The notes beneath the pieces are model-generated. The model ran no database searches, was not told where the DNA came from, and saw only the letters and a list, made by a program, of their open reading frames with translations. A stretch of 49,385 nucleotides of DNA from Actinomycetes bacterium (GTDB lineage: Bacteria; Actinomycetota; Acidimicrobiia; Acidimicrobiales; JAMCPL01): the NCBI GenBank assembly GCA_021846515.1, contig JAJZWU010000014.1:1-49385 (forward strand). Reading direction: 5' to 3'. Below, in pieces: positions 14,078-22,206 of this stretch (within the stretch, counting starts at the first letter, position 1; each line of letters starts with the position of its first letter). A program made the translations under genes and the position numbers.

Positions 14078-14320
14078 TTAGGTAGTTGCTGGATGTGGCA
14101 CCAATTCTAATACTGCACCCATTTGTCCCTCTATCTTACTTATTTTGTTGCCCAAAGATATAAGCTCTTTGCCCTGGTCATCAATCTTGGCTTCAAGTTT
14201 ATTGTCCAACGCCTCAATCTTGCTATCTGTACGTACAAATAGTGTAGTAGTGACCGTGATAGACGAAGCAAATAAAACTATCATCGGTCCTAATATTGTC
14301 CACAACTGTGAAGTGCTCAT
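14078..14320 (-). CDS. Small membrane protein with a C-terminal coiled coil
   Basis: I do not recognise a named family. The 80-residue product has one hydrophobic segment at about residues 8-30, followed by an acidic/basic heptad-like helix (about 31-72) rich in Leu and Ile at regular spacing, predicted to form a coiled coil in the cytoplasm. The layout resembles small phage holin-associated (XhlA-like) or membrane-tethered coiled-coil proteins, but this is only a resemblance. No Shine-Dalgarno sequence precedes the ATG. A TATCGT -10-like box sits 6 nt upstream (14327-14332), compatible with the leaderless arrangement seen elsewhere in the window, which supports a genuine gene. Confidence 0.55.
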   Translation of the reverse strand: MSTSQLWTILGPMIVLFASSITVTTTLFVRTDSKIEALDNKLEAKIDDQGKELISLGNKISKIEGQMGAVLELVPHPATT

Positions 14321-14761
14321 GTTTATACGATACCGTAGCTAATCCGATCTTGTATCATATGGCCAGATATATGCAGGTGCTTACGTGAATATGTGCTGGC
14401 AGCGAAAATATGATTTAACGGACATGTGAGCCAGGGTTTGTATAGCCATCTTCAGCAGCTTATATGGTCAAACCCTAACCCTTAAGTTGACAGTTAGAGT
14501 TTGAGGATAATATTTTTTATATAAAATTGTGTGTTATAATAACGTTATTAAAATTGCATTTATGCATAATCATGCAGTATGCATCTGCATATTATTTTAC
14601 TCGTACGGTGAATATGCATAAATGAATATATGCATATTTGCTAATTGCCTGTTCAGGGTAGTAATTACTATTATGTGACTTTCAACCACCAGTAGATGTA
14701 TAGTCACGAATAGGTATATGTACATAGAAATTGATTAATAGCTAAAAGGGAGGTTGCAACT
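14321..14761. promoter_or_regulatory. AT-rich, palindrome-dense regulatory region upstream of merR
   Basis: No gene is visible in these 441 bp. They contain TTGACA (14487-14492) with TATTTT 18 bp on (14511-14516). A perfect 14-bp palindrome TAATAACGTTATTA (14537-14550) overlaps a TATAAT (14535-14540). A 12-bp inverted repeat CATTTATGCATA / TATGCATAAATG lies at 14557-14568 / 14613-14624. TATGCATA occurs at 14561, 14613 and 14629. A 12-bp palindrome TAGTAATTACTA lies at 14659-14670, and a GTGACT/AGTCAC pair at 14675-14680/14702-14707. A very strong ribosome site AAAGGGAGG (14745-14753) ends the region. Autoregulation by the MerR protein is an inference. Confidence 0.6.
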
Positions 14762-15424
14762 ATGAAAGGCAGCAAAACTGCAATGACAGAAAGTACAGTC
14801 GTAGATGACGATTTGGACACTACCAACACAGAGGGTGCCGCCCAGGAGGACAATCGAAGTTTCACTGCGGGTGGGTCGGATACTATGACAGAAGATTCTG
14901 CGGTAGAGGGGTTCAGGGGACCCCAGGTCTGTAAACTAATCGGGATATCCTACCGGCAGCTCGATTATTGGGCCAGAACCGGCCTATTGACTCCCTCGGT
15001 AGTGCAGGCAGCAGGGAGCGGTACGCAAAGGATCTATTCTTACAGTGATTTATTGGAGTTAAAGGTACTCAAACGCCTTCTCGACTCAGGGGTATCGCTC
15101 AGAAGCGCTCGTAAGGCTGTCGACTGTCTCCGTGATGGGGTAGGCGGTGAACTTGGGTCATCTACATTGGTATTTGCCGGCGGTAAGTCTCTTCTGGCTC
15201 ATTCCAATGATGAGGTGGTTGACCTTCTTCGCAATGGCCAGGGGGTGTTTAGCATGGTTGCACTGCAAGGTATAGTTGAAGAGCTGGACGCAGACATTAC
15301 TACATTATCCAGTAGGTATGAATCTCCTGTTTCTTCCGATGAATCCACCTATTCTGGTCAGTCCGATCCTGATAAAAAATCCAACAAGGCATCTGATGGC
15401 TCCAGTCTGAGCCATGCTATATAG
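14762..15424 (+). CDS. MerR-family transcriptional regulator (Rv1828-like)
   Basis: This is a 220-residue DNA-binding regulator. After about 55 acidic, poorly ordered residues, the winged helix-turn-helix begins (GPQVCKLIGISYRQLDYWARTG...), with a helix-rich dimerisation region behind it and a C-terminal segment DEVVDLLRNGQGVFSMVAL. These signatures match the mycobacterial Rv1828 group, which lies beside gcvH and near gcvB in Mycobacterium. It has no metal-binding cysteine pattern of the MerR/CueR type. The ATG is fixed by AAAGGGAGG 8 nt upstream. gcvT begins 60 nt after its stop, so control of glycine cleavage genes is a reasonable inference. Confidence 0.9.
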   Translation: MKGSKTAMTESTVVDDDLDTTNTEGAAQEDNRSFTAGGSDTMTEDSAVEGFRGPQVCKLIGISYRQLDYWARTGLLTPSVVQAAGSGTQRIYSYSDLLELKVLKRLLDSGVSLRSARKAVDCLRDGVGGELGSSTLVFAGGKSLLAHSNDEVVDLLRNGQGVFSMVALQGIVEELDADITTLSSRYESPVSSDESTYSGQSDPDKKSNKASDGSSLSHAI

Positions 15425-15484
15425 AATCTCTGCAGCGCCTGTTTTATGTACCAGCCTGTATGCTCATACCCCATATGATCTACA

Positions 15485-16744
15485 TTGTCTGAGCCCTCTG
15501 ATATACCGCGCCGTTCAGTCCTTTACGATCTACACAAGTCGATTGACGCCAGGTTCACAGTATTCAGCGGATGGGAGATGCCACTTCGTTATTCAGGTGG
15601 CACTATAGATGAGCACCTGGCCTGCAGGAATGCCTGCGCAATCTTTGACACAAGCCATCTTGGTTCACTTCTTGTAGAGGGAAACGATAAGTTCGATATG
15701 CTGCAAAGAGAGCTGACCAATGATTTGAGGAAAATATCTCCAGGTCGAGCTCAGTATACACATTTGGTGGATCCCTCTGACGGCTCTGTCCAGGATGATT
15801 TAATTGTATGGTGGCTTGAGCCTGACAGGTTCATAGTGCTGGCCAATGCGGCAAACACTCAATTGGTAGCAGATATCCTTCGTGCAAAAGACATCACTCT
15901 GTCGAGGGCGCTAATAGCGGTTCAAGGCACTCATGCACGTAAAGTACTCTCTGCAGTAAGCTCAGAACTGCCCACCGTCAAGAATAACCAGGTACGCACT
16001 CTTATGGTAGACGGTGTTGCCTGCATGGTGGCCGGAACGGGATACACCGGCGAAGACGGCGTAGAGATAGACGTACCGGCCAGTCATGCCGAGCGGATTT
16101 TCAGCCAGATTATGGATGCAGGCGCCACTCCTGCCGGACTTGGAGCCAGAGATACCCTACGACTCGAAGCGGGGTTGCCTCTCTTTGGCCATGAATTAGG
16201 TCCCGGTATCTCTCCATTGCAAGCAGGACTCGATTGGGTAGTCGGCTGGGAGAAGGAGTCTTTCAGGGGTAAGGCGCCGCTGGAGAGAGAAAGAGATTCT
16301 GGTCCCGGGCGTAAACTTTGGGGATTGGCCGGTGAAAGTCGTAGGCCACTCAGAGATGGCTCTTACCTTTACTTTTCAGAGGGAGCAGAACACGCAGAAA
16401 CACAGGGAGCCGAGTCACAGGGAGGAGACGGCCAAAAAGACGACCAGAAATGGCGACATGACCCAAAAGAAGGGCTCAATCAAGAAGGGCAACGTCATCC
16501 CATTGGAATAATCACCAGTGGAGGGTATGGCCCTACGGTAGGTAGAGGTATAGCTATGGCGCTAATATCTACTGATGTGGAAGTACGTATAGATATGAAT
16601 ATAGATACGATCCATGAAGAGCATGGAGAGAGAGTAATGCCTGCACATATAACCAAACTGCCCTTCGTTCCTCGTGGCAGGTTATCGAAATCCACCTCGG
16701 ACACTATGCCCTCGGATGATTCTCGCCACGGTAAGCGGTGGTAA
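15485..16744 (+). CDS. gcvT: Aminomethyltransferase, glycine cleavage T protein
   Basis: GcvT releases ammonia from aminomethylated lipoyl-GcvH and transfers the one-carbon unit to tetrahydrofolate. The 419-residue protein shows the folate-binding N-terminus (FSGWEMPLRYSGG), a GTGYTGEDG loop and the GLGARDTLRLEAGLPLFGHEL signature. The TTG at 15485 is the first start after an in-frame stop, and no ribosome site precedes it. A hydrophilic Glu/Gln/Gly/Asp-rich insertion (about residues 298-338, nt 16376-16497) interrupts the C-terminal barrel, which otherwise resumes with HPIGIITSGGYGP. It is followed after 10 nt by gcvPA. Confidence 0.95.
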   Translation: MSEPSDIPRRSVLYDLHKSIDARFTVFSGWEMPLRYSGGTIDEHLACRNACAIFDTSHLGSLLVEGNDKFDMLQRELTNDLRKISPGRAQYTHLVDPSDGSVQDDLIVWWLEPDRFIVLANAANTQLVADILRAKDITLSRALIAVQGTHARKVLSAVSSELPTVKNNQVRTLMVDGVACMVAGTGYTGEDGVEIDVPASHAERIFSQIMDAGATPAGLGARDTLRLEAGLPLFGHELGPGISPLQAGLDWVVGWEKESFRGKAPLERERDSGPGRKLWGLAGESRRPLRDGSYLYFSEGAEHAETQGAESQGGDGQKDDQKWRHDPKEGLNQEGQRHPIGIITSGGYGPTVGRGIAMALISTDVEVRIDMNIDTIHEEHGERVMPAHITKLPFVPRGRLSKSTSDTMPSDDSRHGKRW

Positions 16745-16754
16745 TTAGCCTGAT

Positions 16755-18185
16755 ATGAGTACCTATATTCCACATACAGAAGATGAAATAAGCGTGATGT
16801 TAAGCGATCTATGCTGCAAGTCGCTGGACGACCTGTACGCTGCAGTACCTTCAGAGATACTTTTGGAAGAAGGGTTCGATCTACCTATGGGCATTAGTGA
16901 GGCAGACGTTGTAAAGCGCATACGTGAATTGGCTGCCGCCAACTCCTACGGTGGATATGCAGGTACCGGAATCGACCATAGCTTGGTGTGTTTTGCCGGG
17001 GGTGGGGCATACGATCATTATGTACCGCCGGTTGTATCGAGCTTGGCATCAAGGTCGGAGTTTGTCACATCCTATACTCCGTACCAGTCGGAGGTATCTC
17101 AGGGTGTCCTGCAGGCGCTGTTTGAATACCAGACTATGGTGTCAAGGTTATCAGGACTTCCTATCGCAAACGCCTCTCTCTACGACGGCGCCTCTTCCCT
17201 GTATGAAGCGGTAAACATGGCTATTTCATATACCGGTCGCCATGACGTATGGATTTCCTGTGGAGTGAATCCGAGATGGCGCTCCGTGCTGGAGACCCTG
17301 GTGTCCGGTAGGGATATAAGAGTGCATCCAATCAAACTGCGGGGTGCATCTACAGATTGGGATGCCGTACTGTCCTCGCCAGACCTTTCGCCACCTGCAG
17401 CTATCGTAGTAGCCTATCCGAATTACTTTGGAGCGTTGGAAAATGATATGGAGCGGGTGAAGGGGCTGGCAGTCAACCTTGGCGCATTGCTTATAGTTGC
17501 ATTTGATCCGATATCTATTGGGATGTTACCTACACCCGGGCACTACGGTGCAGACATTGCTGTAGCAGAAGGACAATCACTGGGAATCGGATTATCCTTT
17601 GGGGGTCCTTATCTTGGTCTTCTGTCCTGCAGGGAAGAGTATATGCGCATAATACCTGGAAGGGTGATAGGGGAGAGCGTAGACGGTAATGCCAAGCGGG
17701 CATACACTATGACACTTCGTACCAGGGAACAGGATATTCGCAGAGAAAGAGCCACCTCGAACGTCTGCACCAATCAGACGCTTATGGCGATCACGGCAAC
17801 AATCTATCTTTCCTGGCTTGGACCCGCCGGGCTTAAAGAGGTATCCCGGAGGTGCTATTCAGGGGCGCATTACCTGCAAGGGCTCCTGTGCGCCATAGAT
17901 GGGGTAGAGCCGCTTTATGATGAGCCATTTTTCAACGAGTTGGTATTGAGGTTGCCTATAAGCAGCGAAGCCCTACTTACAAGACTGGCCGACGATGGTT
18001 TTATTGGTGGCATTGCGCTTGATGATGAATATGTGCAGGAGTGCATTTCAAGCTCTCAGGATATGAGTATAACAAGTGACAGTGGACATCCAACCGGCGC
18101 CAACTTGCTCATTGCAGTGACCGAAAAGCGGACAATTCAGGAGATCGAGTCTTATGCCTCATCTTTCGAAAAGGCCATACGATGA
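16755..18185 (+). CDS. gcvPA: Glycine dehydrogenase (decarboxylating) subunit 1
   Basis: This is the N-terminal half of the P protein in its two-subunit form, which with GcvPB decarboxylates glycine and loads the aminomethyl group on lipoyl-GcvH. The 476-residue sequence carries the family hallmarks: a Y-I-P-H-T start, FAGGGAYDHYVPPVV, TPYQSEVSQGVLQALFEYQTM and NASLYDGASSLYEA. The PLP lysine is expected on subunit 2, not here. The ATG is 10 nt after gcvT. The stop codon is overlapped (ATGA) by a short ORF leading to gcvPB. Confidence 0.96.
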   Translation: MSTYIPHTEDEISVMLSDLCCKSLDDLYAAVPSEILLEEGFDLPMGISEADVVKRIRELAAANSYGGYAGTGIDHSLVCFAGGGAYDHYVPPVVSSLASRSEFVTSYTPYQSEVSQGVLQALFEYQTMVSRLSGLPIANASLYDGASSLYEAVNMAISYTGRHDVWISCGVNPRWRSVLETLVSGRDIRVHPIKLRGASTDWDAVLSSPDLSPPAAIVVAYPNYFGALENDMERVKGLAVNLGALLIVAFDPISIGMLPTPGHYGADIAVAEGQSLGIGLSFGGPYLGLLSCREEYMRIIPGRVIGESVDGNAKRAYTMTLRTREQDIRRERATSNVCTNQTLMAITATIYLSWLGPAGLKEVSRRCYSGAHYLQGLLCAIDGVEPLYDEPFFNELVLRLPISSEALLTRLADDGFIGGIALDDEYVQECISSSQDMSITSDSGHPTGANLLIAVTEKRTIQEIESYASSFEKAIR

Positions 18186-18271
18186 AGGGTCATACGATGA
18201 GTGATCATCCGGCTAACGATGTATCTTTGACCGCTACACAGCAAAAGCCTTGGCTAAGGAGATTGCAATGA
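18182..18271 (+). CDS. 29-codon ORF bridging gcvPA and gcvPB
   Basis: The ATG at 18182 overlaps the gcvPA stop (ATGA), and the TGA at 18269-18271 overlaps the gcvPB ATG at 18268 (ATGA). GAAAAGG (18168-18174) lies 7 nt before the ATG. A second in-frame ATG at 18197 also has an AAGGGT 6 nt upstream. The predicted peptide is hydrophilic with a basic C-terminus (KPWLRRLQ) and resembles nothing I recognise. It may simply carry ribosomes across the 82-nt gap to keep the two P-protein subunits equimolar. Confidence 0.45.
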   Translation: MKGHTMSDHPANDVSLTATQQKPWLRRLQ

Positions 18272-19782
18272 CTGACCGTCCTTCTGCTTCTGTATACGGA
18301 ACCTACGGAGGCAGTGCTGCCAGCACTCCTTTGATGGGAGGTAGCGAGGAACCACTTATCTTCTCACTTTCAAGTCCAGGAAGGAGGGCATTCCAACTAC
18401 CTTCTACCGGAGTCCCTGATCTTGCACCGGACGATAACAACGTTGAGCTACCGGCGCTTCCAGAAGTATCTGAACGGGATTTGGTAGGCCACTATACCCG
18501 TCTTACTCATAGACAGTACTCAGTCGATCTTGGGTTTTATCCACTTGGCTCTTGTACCATGAAGTATAACCCCAAGGCATTTGACGAGGTTGCGGAGATG
18601 CCCCTGCTTAAAGATGTGCATCCTCTTATATCTGCACAATTCTCCCAGGGTTGGATGGAGATAATGTGGACGCTCGATAGGGCACTGTGTGCGATTACAG
18701 GCATGTCGGCATTTACACTACAGCCACCCGCAGGGGCGGCGGGAGAGCTGACCGGTCTTTTGGTCGCCGGTGCTTATCACAGGTCACTGGGAGAGCATCG
18801 TACAGTTGTGTTGGTACCGGAATCGGCACATGGCACCAATCCTGCCTCTGCCACTCTTGCGGGATACCGAACTGTAACAGTCGCTACAGACAGCGATGGA
18901 TGTGTGGATATGGCCTCCCTGGAGTCGTCTCTGTCTGAAGATGTCGCTGCCATTATGCTTACCAACCCAAACACCATAGGCATATTCGAGAAAGACGTAG
19001 TGGAAATCTGCAGGCTTTTGCATGAAGCAGGTGCTCTTGCATATTACGATGGCGCCAATCTAAATGCCATAATGGGCATCACTACACCGGGCAAAATGGG
19101 ATTCGATATAGTACATTTAAATACCCATAAGACATTTGCCACCCCACATGGCGGTGGTGGACCTGGAGCCGGGCCGGTAGGGGTACGTGCTGGGCTTGAG
19201 CAGTATCTACCAGGCCCAAGGCCGGTGCTCAATGAGGACGGTACCTGCCAGTGGAAAATGCCCGATCACTCGATAGGCAGGGTTCATTCGTACAATGGCA
19301 ATGCTATGGTGCTGATAAGGGCGTTTGCGTATATCCTCTCCAATGGATCCGACGGCCTAAAAAAGGTTTCACAGACGGCTCTGTTAAATGCCAACTGGCT
19401 GCTTAAAGCTCTCTCCGGAACATATGAGGTTCCCTATGGAAGTAGCTGCATGCATGAGTTTGTGCTATCAGCCTCTACATTCAAGCGACGTTATGGGGTA
19501 AAAGCCCAGGATATAGCAAAGATGCTGCTCGATAGGGGGTTCCATCCGCCTACAGTATCTTTTCCACTTGTGGTAGATGAAGCACTTATGATAGAGCCTA
19601 CAGAGACCGAGAGTTTGCAGACCCTACAGGCATTCACTTCAGCCATGGTTGAAATCGCTTCCGAGATAGAAGCCACCAAAGGGGCATCCGCCAAGGCTGC
19701 ACCTGAGCGTACCCCGGTTGGCAGAATTGACGAGGCACAAGCCGCCAGACACCCCATTGTCACTGCTGTTCCCCGGACGTAG
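18268..19782 (+). CDS. gcvPB: Glycine dehydrogenase (decarboxylating) subunit 2
   Basis: This is the C-terminal, PLP-binding half of the split P protein. From the ATG at 18268, chosen over the TTG at 18250 because AAGGAGA lies 5 nt upstream, it has 504 residues. The PLP lysine is in HLNTHKTFATPHGGGGPGAGP. The GSCTMKYNPK and PAAGAAGELTGL-like (here PPAGAAGELTG) motifs are intact. The last 30 or so residues are Ala-rich and not conserved. With gcvT and gcvPA it forms the glycine cleavage operon, but gcvH and the lipoamide dehydrogenase are not in the window. Its end lies 7 nt from the convergent histidine kinase end. Confidence 0.96.
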   Translation: MTDRPSASVYGTYGGSAASTPLMGGSEEPLIFSLSSPGRRAFQLPSTGVPDLAPDDNNVELPALPEVSERDLVGHYTRLTHRQYSVDLGFYPLGSCTMKYNPKAFDEVAEMPLLKDVHPLISAQFSQGWMEIMWTLDRALCAITGMSAFTLQPPAGAAGELTGLLVAGAYHRSLGEHRTVVLVPESAHGTNPASATLAGYRTVTVATDSDGCVDMASLESSLSEDVAAIMLTNPNTIGIFEKDVVEICRLLHEAGALAYYDGANLNAIMGITTPGKMGFDIVHLNTHKTFATPHGGGGPGAGPVGVRAGLEQYLPGPRPVLNEDGTCQWKMPDHSIGRVHSYNGNAMVLIRAFAYILSNGSDGLKKVSQTALLNANWLLKALSGTYEVPYGSSCMHEFVLSASTFKRRYGVKAQDIAKMLLDRGFHPPTVSFPLVVDEALMIEPTETESLQTLQAFTSAMVEIASEIEATKGASAKAAPERTPVGRIDEAQAARHPIVTAVPRT

Positions 19783-19789
19783 AGAGGAC

Positions 19790-21430
19790 TTATATTTGGC
19801 GATCCCTGTCGGCCAGAGGCTCGGCCAGCGGAAGGCGCACCACTACCGATGTTCCATCTATACCGCTTTCGTGCGAATATATTGACACGGTACCGTGCAT
19901 AGCTGACACCAACTCCGATACTATGGAAAGTCCCATGCCGGTGCCACCGCTAAGGTTTCTTGATGTGTCCGCCCGGTAGTGTCTCTCGAATACATGAGTC
20001 AGGTCTTTGGCGGCTATACCAGGGCCGTCGTCCAGTACCTCTACCATGGCTTGACCATTTTCTGTCCAATAACGCAATTGTATGGTGCTGCGTGCGTACT
20101 TGAGTGCATTGTCTACTATGTTTCCGACTAATTGCACCAGCCTACCTTCATCGCTATTGACTATTATCCCTGCACTTGGCGGATTGGGTATCCCCGCTCC
20201 GGCTGGATCGGGTGTCGCAGCGGTTGATCCGCCAGCGCCGCCTGCACCAGTAGCAAGACTATCGTTTGGAGTACCGGCCGCCGCACCGGCCATACCAGCA
20301 CCACCACCATTTCTTGCAATACCTCCGGCACCTTGAGGAGATAGTACCTCGATAGCAATGCCGTGCCGGCTTGCAACGGGCAGGAAGATATTTGCCACCT
20401 GCTGTATGACTGCTGTTATATCTACTGGCTCCATATCGAGCGAGAACCTTTTTGCCTGAAGGTGGGCCAGGTCAAGGAGGTCACGTATCAGGCCATCCAG
20501 CCGGTAAGACTCGTCTCTTATTATTTCTACCGCATGGGTGGTATCATCTACGGCTCCATCAAGTACAGCTTCCGCATAGCCGCGAATCGAGGTAAGCGGA
20601 GTTCGCAGATCATGAGAGACGGAGAGCAGGAATTGCCGTTCGGACTGCTGCGAACTCTCCAGTTGGGCGGCCATGTCGTTAATTGCATCCGCGAGGCTGA
20701 CTACTTCCTGGTAGTCTCCCCTCGAGCTCTCTACCCTGGCTCCAAGCTCGCCCGAGGCCAGCCGGTTAGCGGTAGATACTACCTTGCTGATCGAATTTGC
20801 AAGCCGTCTGGAGAGGATCCATGCCACGAGCCCGGCTACCACCAACGATGCCAGCCCGATTAAGATGAAATACTCCAGCCCGGTGGAGGGTGGTTTGATC
20901 CTGCGAGTAACTACCATTACGACCAGTTCATCTGTAGCTACATGCAGTACCGTATTTATACGGGTGGAAAGATACAGAGGAACTGCTGCATATGCCAGAT
21001 GACCACTGGCGCCCGCTATTGCATATCCACTCAATAATTTTTGCATGTCGAGTTGAGACGCTGTAACACCTGAAGGCAATGTGATAAGTGGGGGAGTTAT
21101 CTGACCGTTGGGCGAGACAGTAATTACCCCTCCTCCTGAAAATCCCGCTGCCAGAAGGAGCTTTCTGGTATCGCTTACACTTACATGCGGAGCTATCGTG
21201 GCTACCTCCCGGGCATCGGTGAGGATGGACGATGCCTCCGACGAAGTGGCAACATGGCCTACCAGTATGTAGGTTCCGAGCCAGGTGATAACAAGGGTAC
21301 CTACAGCAATCAACACCATGGAGAGCAGTATCCTGTTACGCAGAGATCCAGCCCTGTTTTGATGTACACTTTTAGTACCACCAGCACCGGGGTTGTTGGT
21401 CGCAAGAACCTTATTGCTGACATCTCCCAT
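19790..21430 (-). CDS. Two-component sensor histidine kinase
   Basis: This membrane sensor probably phosphorylates the response regulator encoded directly upstream. The ATG at 21430 is used because longer forms would run back over the regulator gene. Predicted layout of 546 residues: TM1 about 34-57, an extracytoplasmic loop of about 130, TM2 about 187-206, HAMP, a HisKA domain with His273 in SVSHDLRTPLTSIRGYAEAV, and an HATPase domain (N-box NIVDNALKYA near 437, then DDGPGIA and GTGMGLSIV). Unusually, a Gly/Ala/Pro-rich insertion of about 55 residues (366-421, nt 20167-20335) precedes the N-box. The signal is unknown. Confidence 0.93.
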   Translation of the reverse strand: MGDVSNKVLATNNPGAGGTKSVHQNRAGSLRNRILLSMVLIAVGTLVITWLGTYILVGHVATSSEASSILTDAREVATIAPHVSVSDTRKLLLAAGFSGGGVITVSPNGQITPPLITLPSGVTASQLDMQKLLSGYAIAGASGHLAYAAVPLYLSTRINTVLHVATDELVVMVVTRRIKPPSTGLEYFILIGLASLVVAGLVAWILSRRLANSISKVVSTANRLASGELGARVESSRGDYQEVVSLADAINDMAAQLESSQQSERQFLLSVSHDLRTPLTSIRGYAEAVLDGAVDDTTHAVEIIRDESYRLDGLIRDLLDLAHLQAKRFSLDMEPVDITAVIQQVANIFLPVASRHGIAIEVLSPQGAGGIARNGGGAGMAGAAAGTPNDSLATGAGGAGGSTAATPDPAGAGIPNPPSAGIIVNSDEGRLVQLVGNIVDNALKYARSTIQLRYWTENGQAMVEVLDDGPGIAAKDLTHVFERHYRADTSRNLSGGTGMGLSIVSELVSAMHGTVSIYSHESGIDGTSVVVRLPLAEPLADRDRQI

Positions 21431-21461
21431 GGTGTTATTTTCCGGTAGGGATGAATATCTG

Positions 21462-22163
21462 TCAGTCAAGGCGATAACCCACGCCCCATACCGTATGGAT
21501 GTTGAGCCCCTCGCCCAGTTTCTTACGAAGTTGGCGTACATGGACATCTACAGTTCTTTCATCTCCAACCCAGTTGTTGCTCCATGCTCCATTCAGGAGT
21601 TGCCTACGAGATAGTGCCATTCCACGCCGCATCGCAATAAACACGAGTAGATCGAATTCACGTGATGTCAAGTGCACCTCGCTCCCCGAAACGGTCACTT
21701 TCCTGCTGTCTATGTCTATAGTAATATCATTGATATTGATTATGCGGCTGGAAGAGTCTGCCATCCTTATAGATCTACGCAAGATTGCCCTCACCCTCGC
21801 TACAAGCTCCCTTGGGGAGAATGGTTTTACGATATAGTCGTCTGCACCGATTTCAAGTCCGACGATCCTGTCGATCTCGTCACTTCGTGCAGTAAGTATA
21901 ACAATCGGTACGTCACTTGTAGAACGCAATGTCCGGCAAACTTCAAATCCGTCGAGCTCTCCAGGTAATCCAATATCAAGTATGACCAGGCACGGATTCT
22001 GCGACCTGCAAAGATCCAGCGCTCGGGCACCGTCACCTGCCTGCCAAACCTTGTATCCGGCCTTGGATAAATAGGCTGACGCAAGATCCGCTATATTCGA
22101 ATCATCCTCTACCACTACTATCGATCCACTATCTGATGCCATATTCTTAATAGTCTGGCACAT
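21462..22163 (-). CDS. OmpR/PhoB-family response regulator
   Basis: This 233-residue regulator has a receiver domain with the acidic pair ED (about 19-20), phospho-acceptor Asp63 in VILDIGLPG and the conserved lysine in DDYIVKPFSP. A C-terminal winged helix follows (HLTSREFDLLVFIA ... GDERTVDVHVRQLRKKLG ... VWGVGYRLD). The histidine kinase gene follows after 31 nt, so the pair is an operon. The first ATG is at 22163 and another at 22142 fits family starts (MASDSGSIVVVEDD); neither has a good ribosome site. der is transcribed divergently from about 22200. Confidence 0.94.
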   Translation of the reverse strand: MCQTIKNMASDSGSIVVVEDDSNIADLASAYLSKAGYKVWQAGDGARALDLCRSQNPCLVILDIGLPGELDGFEVCRTLRSTSDVPIVILTARSDEIDRIVGLEIGADDYIVKPFSPRELVARVRAILRRSIRMADSSSRIININDITIDIDSRKVTVSGSEVHLTSREFDLLVFIAMRRGMALSRRQLLNGAWSNNWVGDERTVDVHVRQLRKKLGEGLNIHTVWGVGYRLD

Positions 22164-22193
22164 TTAACGTCAGCAGTGATGGCTATTGGATGG

Positions 22194-22206
22194 TAAAATA
22201 TTTATT
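22194..22206 (+). promoter_or_regulatory. -10 box 7 nt before der (leaderless arrangement)
   Basis: TAAAAT (22194-22199) is followed by 7 nt and the ATG at 22207. The expected transcription start therefore falls on or next to the A of the start codon. No Shine-Dalgarno sequence is present and no good -35 box was found. Confidence 0.5.

Noticed and set aside
14321-15484. Glycine riboswitch before the gcv genes
   Set aside because: No pair of GG(A)GAGA...CCGAAGG-type aptamer elements is visible; the region instead holds palindromes and a strong ribosome site.
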